Shown in pieces: positions 59,266 through 64,000 of a stretch of 64,000 nucleotides of DNA. The DNA is from Corynebacterium glyciniphilum AJ 3170. GTDB taxonomy: Bacteria > Actinomycetota > Actinomycetes > Mycobacteriales > Mycobacteriaceae. The notes under the pieces are model-generated. The model had not been told where the DNA came from. It did no database searches and saw only the letters and a list, made by a program, of their open reading frames with translations. The stretch covers positions 2,604,001 to 2,668,000 of the forward strand of contig NZ_CP006842.1 in assembly GCF_000626675.1 (NCBI RefSeq), read 5' to 3'. Position 1 is the first letter of the stretch. The number at the start of each line of letters is the position of its first letter. The translations under genes were made by a program, and so were the position numbers.

Positions 59266-61346
59266 ACGATCAGCAGGAGCACACCCGGCAGCTGCTCGAC
59301 AACGCCGTGGCGGCACTCGGCGGCTCCCGCCGGGACGGGCAACGGCGCATGGCAGCCGCAGTGTCGACGGCGATCTCCACCAAGCGGCATCTGGCGGTGC
59401 AGGCGGGCACCGGAACGGGTAAGTCCCTGGCTTACCTCGTCCCCTCCCTCCAGCACGCAGTGGGTGCCGGTGAACGGGTGGTGGTGTCCACCGCCACCAT
59501 CGCACTGCAACGCCAGCTCGTCGACCGGGATCTTCCGCGAGTCACGGAAGCTTTGAAAGAAGACCTCGGACGTCGTCCGACCTTTGCGATCCTCAAGGGC
59601 CGCAACAACTACCTGTGCCTGAACCGTATCGGTGGTACGGGGGGCCTGGGCAACGCCGGAACCGAGGACGGTGCCGAGTCTCTCCTGGATGAGGCAGACG
59701 TCACCGCCACCGGTGCACAGGTCGCCCGGCTGCACGAGTGGGCGCAGGAGACCGAGGACGGCGACCGAGACACCTTGCCCCGCGGGGTCTCCGACCGCGC
59801 CTGGCGCCAGGTCAGCGTAACCAGTCGGGAATGTGTGGGCGCCACCCGCTGCCCCTTCGGCGACCAGTGCTTCGCCGAAGCAGCCAAAGAGAAGGCCGCC
59901 CAGTCCGACGTGGTGGTGACCAACCACGCTCTACTGGCTATCGACGCCCTGTCGGAACAGTCCGTGCTGCCCAACCACGACACGGTGATCATCGACGAAG
60001 CCCATGAGCTGGAAGGGCGCATCACCTCGGTCGCCACCGAGGAGCTCTCCGGTGCCGCAGTCGCCATTCTCGCGCGTCGGTGTGAGAAGGTCGGTCCCGA
60101 CGACTGCGCCTCCGAACTGCTCAGCGCGGGTGACACCTGGACCGCCGAGATAGAGGCGGCGGTCACCGCACACACCGCCCCCGACGGCCGGTGGACCAGC
60201 GTTCCTGCGACGCTCGTGGAGCCGCTGCACTCGCTGCGCGACGCCCTGTGGAAGACGCGGAGCAGGCTGCACGGCAGCGGTGGTACCGGCAGTGCGCCGG
60301 CCGGCTCCGGAAGTGGTGCCGACAATGACCCGGAGAAGACCGCCGAGATCTTCTCCTGTCTCTCCGCCTGCGAGGAAATGCACGACACCGTGGTGCGTAT
60401 TCTCGAGGCCTCGCCCGCAGAGGCCGCCGGGGAATCTGGACTATCCGGGGCATCCGGGGCATCTGAATCTACAGAGCCGTCAGACTCACTCCTCGGCGAG
60501 GACGTCGTCTGGCTTTCCGGCGACCGGAACCGTCGCAGCGTCTACGTCGCTCCGCTGAGTGTGTCCGACCTACTTCGTGGCCGCCTGTTCGCCGACCAGA
60601 CCGTGGTACTGACCTCGGCGACCCTGGCCCTCGGGGGACGGTTCACCTCGATGCTGGCTACGTGGGGGCTCGCTGCGTCGGCGTGCACCACCCTCGATGT
60701 AGGCACACCGTTTGAGCCCACCACCCACGGCATCCTTTACACGGCCCGCCACCTCCCACCGCCCGGCCGGGAGGGGACGTCACCGGAATCCATTGACGAA
60801 CTCGCCCAGCTCGTCTCCGCAGCCGGTGGCAGAACCCTGGGTCTGTTCTCGTCCCGCCGGGCTGCGGAGAACGCGGCCACGGAACTACGCACCCTGGTCC
60901 CCTACGAGATTCTCTGTCAGGGTGACGACTCCCTCGGCGCACTGATCGACCGCTTCCGGAAAGAGCCGGAAACCTGCCTGTTCGGCACGTTGAGTCTGTG
61001 GCAGGGGGTGGACGTCCCGGGACCTTCACTGTCTCTGGTCGTCATTGACCGGATCCCGTTCCCACGGCCCGACGACCCCTTGTCGCAGGCGCGCAAGGAG
61101 GCCGTGGACTCCGCCGGACGAAGCGGATTCATGGAGATTGCTGCGACGCACTCGGCCCTGCTGATGGCACAGGGGGCGGGACGACTGCTGCGCGCCGCGG
61201 ACGACCGCGGGGTCGTCGCCGTCCTCGACCAACGCCTGGTGACAAAGCGGTACGGTGCCTTCCTCCGTGCCTCGATGCCGGAGTTCTGGCAGACGGTCGA
61301 CGGCGAAACTGTCCGGGGCGCGTTGCGTCGTCTGCGCGCCGACTGA
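59262..61346 (+). CDS. DinG-like ATP-dependent DNA helicase
   Basis: The GTG overlapping the pncB stop gives 694 residues. Motifs: QAGTGTGKSLAYLVP near 50 (Walker A), CLN near 120 and ECVGATRCPFGDQC near 188-201 (four Cys of the Fe-S cluster), VVVTNHALL near 217, IIDEAHELEG near 240 (DEAH), TSATLALGG near 450, GLFSSRRAAENAA near 530, and QGAGRLLRAADDRGVVAVLDQR near 640 (motif VI). XPD/DinG helicases unwind 5'-tailed DNA, R-loops and related structures. Same position as Rv1329c. Confidence 0.93.
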   Translation: MNDQQEHTRQLLDNAVAALGGSRRDGQRRMAAAVSTAISTKRHLAVQAGTGTGKSLAYLVPSLQHAVGAGERVVVSTATIALQRQLVDRDLPRVTEALKEDLGRRPTFAILKGRNNYLCLNRIGGTGGLGNAGTEDGAESLLDEADVTATGAQVARLHEWAQETEDGDRDTLPRGVSDRAWRQVSVTSRECVGATRCPFGDQCFAEAAKEKAAQSDVVVTNHALLAIDALSEQSVLPNHDTVIIDEAHELEGRITSVATEELSGAAVAILARRCEKVGPDDCASELLSAGDTWTAEIEAAVTAHTAPDGRWTSVPATLVEPLHSLRDALWKTRSRLHGSGGTGSAPAGSGSGADNDPEKTAEIFSCLSACEEMHDTVVRILEASPAEAAGESGLSGASGASESTEPSDSLLGEDVVWLSGDRNRRSVYVAPLSVSDLLRGRLFADQTVVLTSATLALGGRFTSMLATWGLAASACTTLDVGTPFEPTTHGILYTARHLPPPGREGTSPESIDELAQLVSAAGGRTLGLFSSRRAAENAATELRTLVPYEILCQGDDSLGALIDRFRKEPETCLFGTLSLWQGVDVPGPSLSLVVIDRIPFPRPDDPLSQARKEAVDSAGRSGFMEIAATHSALLMAQGAGRLLRAADDRGVVAVLDQRLVTKRYGAFLRASMPEFWQTVDGETVRGALRRLRAD

Positions 61347-61546
61347 CCTTATCCCTCCTTCACCCCTCCTCGTTCTCCCCTCGCTCTCCCCTGACTCCCC
61401 CTTCCCTTCTCCTGGTCGCGCCACAGGGCGGGTGTGGCCGCCCGGGGGATTGTGGGCAGGGTCACGGACCGTGGCGGGTAGGATTGGCTGCGAACACATC
61501 TACCGGGACACGACGACCCCGAACTTTTTTGCGCAGGAGGACACAC

Positions 61547-63118
61547 ATGCCCGTCACGAGTGACCGTCCCGATGTCATCATCCCCGATGTCGGACTCCAC
61601 GAGTACCTCTACGGCGACCTGTCCCCCGAGGACGAGGACCGCATCGCCATCGTCGACCTCGCCGGGGGCACGGAGACGTCGTACGCCACGCTGCGCAGCC
61701 ACGTCGACTCCGTCGCCGGCTGGCTCTCCCGCCACGGTGTCGCAAAGAACGATGTCGTGGCCCTGCACTGCCCGAACTCCGTGGAGTTCATCGTCGCCGC
61801 GCACGCGGTGTGGCGTCTCGGCGCTGTGCTGACCCCGGTACCGCTTTTGGCGTCGCCCTCCACAGTCGCCGAGCAACTGCGCGACTCGCACGCCGTGATG
61901 CTGCTGACGCTGGCCGGTCTGGGGGACGGCGGCGAGGAGGCAGCGGAACTCGCGGGATTGCCCACTGACCGGCTGATCCGCCTCGACACCTCCCGAGGAC
62001 TGAACCAGATGCTCGCGGAGCGCAATACTCCCCCGACCGTCTCCTTCGACCCGTCGACGCAGCTCGCAGCACTGCCCTATTCCTCCGGCACCACCGGTCT
62101 GCCCAAGGGAGTTCGTCTGACCCACCGCAACCTGGTGGCCAATATGGCCCAGGTCGAGAGCTCCGGCCCGGTGACCCGCGACGACGTGGTCTTCGGTGTG
62201 CTGCCTTTCTTCCATATCTACGGACTCTCCACCCTGGCCAATCTGGTGGTGCGGCTGCGGGCGCGGCTGCTCACCGTCCCCCGCTTCGAGCTGAACACCT
62301 TCCTGCGCAATCATCAGAAGCACGGGGTGACCTTCACGTTCATCGCGCCTCCGGTCGCGCTGGCTCTGGCCAAACACCCGGAGGTCGACAACTACGATCT
62401 CTCCGCACTCCGAGGGGTCTTGTCTGGTGCCGCCAGCCTGGACGAGGAACTCGCCACCGCCGTCGAGAAGCGTCTCGGCATCAACGTCTACCAGGGCTAC
62501 GGTCTCACGGAGACCAGCCCCGTGACCCATGTGAACCTCGACAGGAATCTCTCCCTCGGGTCCGTCGGTCGACCGGTGGCCAACACCGAGCACAAACTGA
62601 TCGACCCCGACTCAGGCAGCGAGATCCCCGTCCCGAGCGATGCTGGAGCACTGAGTGACGCCGGTGAACTGTGGGTCCGTGGCCCCCAGGTCATGGACGG
62701 GTACCTCAATAACCCGGAGGCCACCGCCGAGGCTCTGCCCGGTGACGGCTGGCTGCGTACCGGCGACCTCGCCCGTCAGGGGTCCGTCGGCGAAGTGTTT
62801 ATCGTCGACCGTCTCAAGGAGCTGATCAAGTACAAGGGTTACCAGGTCCCGCCCGCCGAGCTTGAGGCCCTGCTGCTCACACACGACGCCGTCGCCGATG
62901 CGGCGGTGGTCGGGGTCGCCAATGACGACGGAGAGGAGATCCCGAAGGCTTTCGTCGTCGCCCGCGACAAGGACGCCGCTGGAGACGCCCTCAGCGACAC
63001 ACTGATCGCCTTCGTCGCCGAGCACGTGGAGCCCTACAAGAAGGTCCGGGCTCTCGAGTTCATCGAGGAGATCCCGAAGTCCGCGACCGGCAAGGTACTG
63101 CGTCGCTCGCTCCTCTGA
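61547..63118 (+). CDS. AMP-binding acyl-/aryl-CoA ligase (4-coumarate:CoA ligase-like)
   Basis: The ATG behind GCAGGAGG gives 523 residues. AMP-forming motifs: PYSSGTTGLPKGVRLTHRN near 180 (P-loop), FFHIYGL near 222, YQGYGLTETSPVTH near 310 (A5), ELWVRGPQVMDGYLNNPEAT near 370, GWLRTGDLARQG near 400 (A7), and VDRLKELIKYKGYQVPPAELE near 420 with catalytic Lys in PKSATGKVLRR near 510. This pattern fits 4-coumarate-CoA ligase/fatty acyl-CoA ligase of the FadD type. The chain length or aromatic preference is not determined. TAGGAT near 61478 is a -10 candidate. Confidence 0.92.
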   Translation: MPVTSDRPDVIIPDVGLHEYLYGDLSPEDEDRIAIVDLAGGTETSYATLRSHVDSVAGWLSRHGVAKNDVVALHCPNSVEFIVAAHAVWRLGAVLTPVPLLASPSTVAEQLRDSHAVMLLTLAGLGDGGEEAAELAGLPTDRLIRLDTSRGLNQMLAERNTPPTVSFDPSTQLAALPYSSGTTGLPKGVRLTHRNLVANMAQVESSGPVTRDDVVFGVLPFFHIYGLSTLANLVVRLRARLLTVPRFELNTFLRNHQKHGVTFTFIAPPVALALAKHPEVDNYDLSALRGVLSGAASLDEELATAVEKRLGINVYQGYGLTETSPVTHVNLDRNLSLGSVGRPVANTEHKLIDPDSGSEIPVPSDAGALSDAGELWVRGPQVMDGYLNNPEATAEALPGDGWLRTGDLARQGSVGEVFIVDRLKELIKYKGYQVPPAELEALLLTHDAVADAAVVGVANDDGEEIPKAFVVARDKDAAGDALSDTLIAFVAEHVEPYKKVRALEFIEEIPKSATGKVLRRSLL

Positions 63119-63142
63119 GCCGGGTGCACCGCGGGCCGTCGC

Positions 63143-63979
63143 TCAGCCCCGGTCGAGTGACACCACGGTGACGGCGCCCGGGGCGACCTCGGTATAGCCC
63201 GCGTCATGCACGACGGCCGCACTGTCCCTGTGACCCCTGTGAGCAACGCGGCCGCCTGCACCGTCGCGCTCTCGCTGCTCAGCAGCAGCGCGACGGTCCG
63301 CGAAACGCTGCGCATCCACCTCACAGACATGCAGTGGGAATCCAGCCGCGCGCCATTCTCGGGCACGGTCCCGGTCCATGGCTGCGGCCAGCAGCATCGA
63401 ACCGTGGGCGACCTGTGCCGCGGCCTTGCCCACGCTCATCCCCAGAGACGCGTCCACGTAGATCACCGGATGCTCATCACCTGCTGTCACGCTCTCGGCG
63501 TCGGCAGGAAGCGGCAGATCCACCCCCTCAATCTGGAGGCGGTTGATTGCTGCCGGGGTCTCCGTCACCGGGCACGGAGCGAAAGCACGTACCGACGCCG
63601 TGCCGACCGTGGCCGTCACCCCGGGCAGTGACTGCACATCCGACCACTTCTTGTTCCTGGCACGGCGTGCGACCTTCCGGATCCTGGCGCCGTACCACCG
63701 CATCAACGCGGAGGCGACCGCAGCCTCCTCCGGTTCGCTCTCTGGCCCCGGTCCCGTGCCAGACTCCGCACGCAGTTCAACTCCGGCGCGGTCGTCCAGG
63801 CACAGCGATACACAGGCGACAGCCGCCGCCTCCAACACATCTCGTCGGAGAGGACGGGGGTCGTGCGGAAGGTGCAGAACCAACGGCATCGCCTGGACGC
63901 TCATCGGATCATCCGGGTTCTCACCGTCCCGCTCCTCAAGGACGGTCCGCAGACGGTCATGGGCACGTTCGTAGGACAC
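63143..63979 (-). CDS. Peptidyl-tRNA hydrolase 2 (Pth2) family protein
   Basis: The GTG start (GGAG six bases upstream) gives 278 residues. Residues about 1-160 form an N-terminal module not typical of Pth2, with LHLPHDPRPLRRDVLEAAA and ALMRWYGARIRKVARRARNKKWSDVQSLPG. The C-terminal part (IYVDASLGMSVGKAAAQVAHGSMLLAAA near 172-199) is the Pth2 core with the Lys and His of the active site, and ends in EVAPGAVTVVSLDRG (family ending is PGTVTVLA). It may recycle peptidyl-tRNA; the long N-terminus marks an actinobacterial subgroup. Confidence 0.82.
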   Translation of the reverse strand: MSYERAHDRLRTVLEERDGENPDDPMSVQAMPLVLHLPHDPRPLRRDVLEAAAVACVSLCLDDRAGVELRAESGTGPGPESEPEEAAVASALMRWYGARIRKVARRARNKKWSDVQSLPGVTATVGTASVRAFAPCPVTETPAAINRLQIEGVDLPLPADAESVTAGDEHPVIYVDASLGMSVGKAAAQVAHGSMLLAAAMDRDRAREWRAAGFPLHVCEVDAQRFADRRAAAEQRERDGAGGRVAHRGHRDSAAVVHDAGYTEVAPGAVTVVSLDRG

Positions 63980-64000
63980 TCAACGCTCCAGCGGGACACG
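63980..64000 (-). CDS. Possible 3' end of an upstream gene (window edge)
   Basis: Read on the minus strand the last 21 bases give RVPLER and a TGA that directly abuts the GTG of the Pth2-family gene. This could be the end of an upstream co-transcribed gene, but seven codons cannot prove it. Confidence 0.25.
   Translation of the reverse strand, partial: RVPLER

Noticed and set aside
61349..62593. 414-codon minus frame opposite the acyl-CoA ligase
   Set aside because: Antisense shadow; the plus strand carries all AMP-binding motifs and a strong ribosome site.

Overview
The window is high-GC actinobacterial chromosome, most likely Corynebacterium or a close relative. This is inferred from TAnnnT-type -10 hexamers placed 6-9 bases before start codons (many probably leaderless genes), a DUF3618 protein, a lipoprotein L,D-transpeptidase, and a gene block in the order of Mycobacterium tuberculosis Rv1343c-Rv1329c. 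No species call is possible without a search.

Layout. 1-3.6 kb: two membrane acyltransferases and a DASS-type dicarboxylate transporter. 3.9-5.6 kb: short-chain dehydrogenase, oligoribonuclease, tRNA-His and a strong terminator. 5.6-13.2 kb, minus strand: VOC protein, saccharopine-dehydrogenase-like protein, Old Yellow Enzyme, CHY zinc-finger protein coupled to a P-type ATPase, and a dicarboxylate/amino-acid symporter. 13.2-17.6 kb, plus: tandem paralogous membrane proteins, a RecQ helicase with a phosphoribosyltransferase-like tail, and a lipoate ligase. 17.7-21.6 kb: a cytochrome-b-like protein with a long Ala/Pro/Ser/Gly repeat region and a small partner gene, a glyoxalase-like protein, and an RpiR regulator facing a two-gene heterodimeric ABC exporter (21.7-25.2 kb) across a perfect 22-bp palindrome. 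25.2-27.5 kb: two HdeD/DUF308 paralogs and a luciferase-like oxidoreductase. 27.9-33.3 kb: a siderophore uptake operon (lipoprotein, two permeases, ATPase) followed by a FetB-like permease and a flavin reductase. 33.3-34.9 kb: L,D-transpeptidase and tRNA-Lys.

34,883-42,266 is an integrated prophage remnant in the 3' end of tRNA-Lys, flanked by 31-bp direct repeats with one mismatch. It keeps a lysis cassette (M23-GH25 lysin and three small membrane proteins), divergent repressor control, an ImmA-like protein, a PH-SHOCT protein, a RhuM protein and a tyrosine integrase that carries two compensating frameshifts. No head, packaging or complete tail genes remain. A deletion joins the start of an HTH gene to the M23 lysin domain.

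42.4-49.5 kb: MFS exporter, holin-IV-like membrane protein, AbrB-family protein, DUF3618 protein, peroxiredoxin, Tat-exported neutral ceramidase, a lipoprotein, a possible 46-residue gene and tRNA-Leu. 49.6-61.3 kb is the conserved mycobacterial-type block: two small membrane proteins, (M20 amidohydrolase inserted), rdgB, rph, a beta-lactamase-fold protein, murI, rhomboid protease, S58 peptidase, DUF2017, clpS, pncB and a DinG-like helicase. The window ends with an acyl-CoA ligase and a Pth2-family protein.

All calls come from reading translated sequence and motifs by eye; no database search was run.
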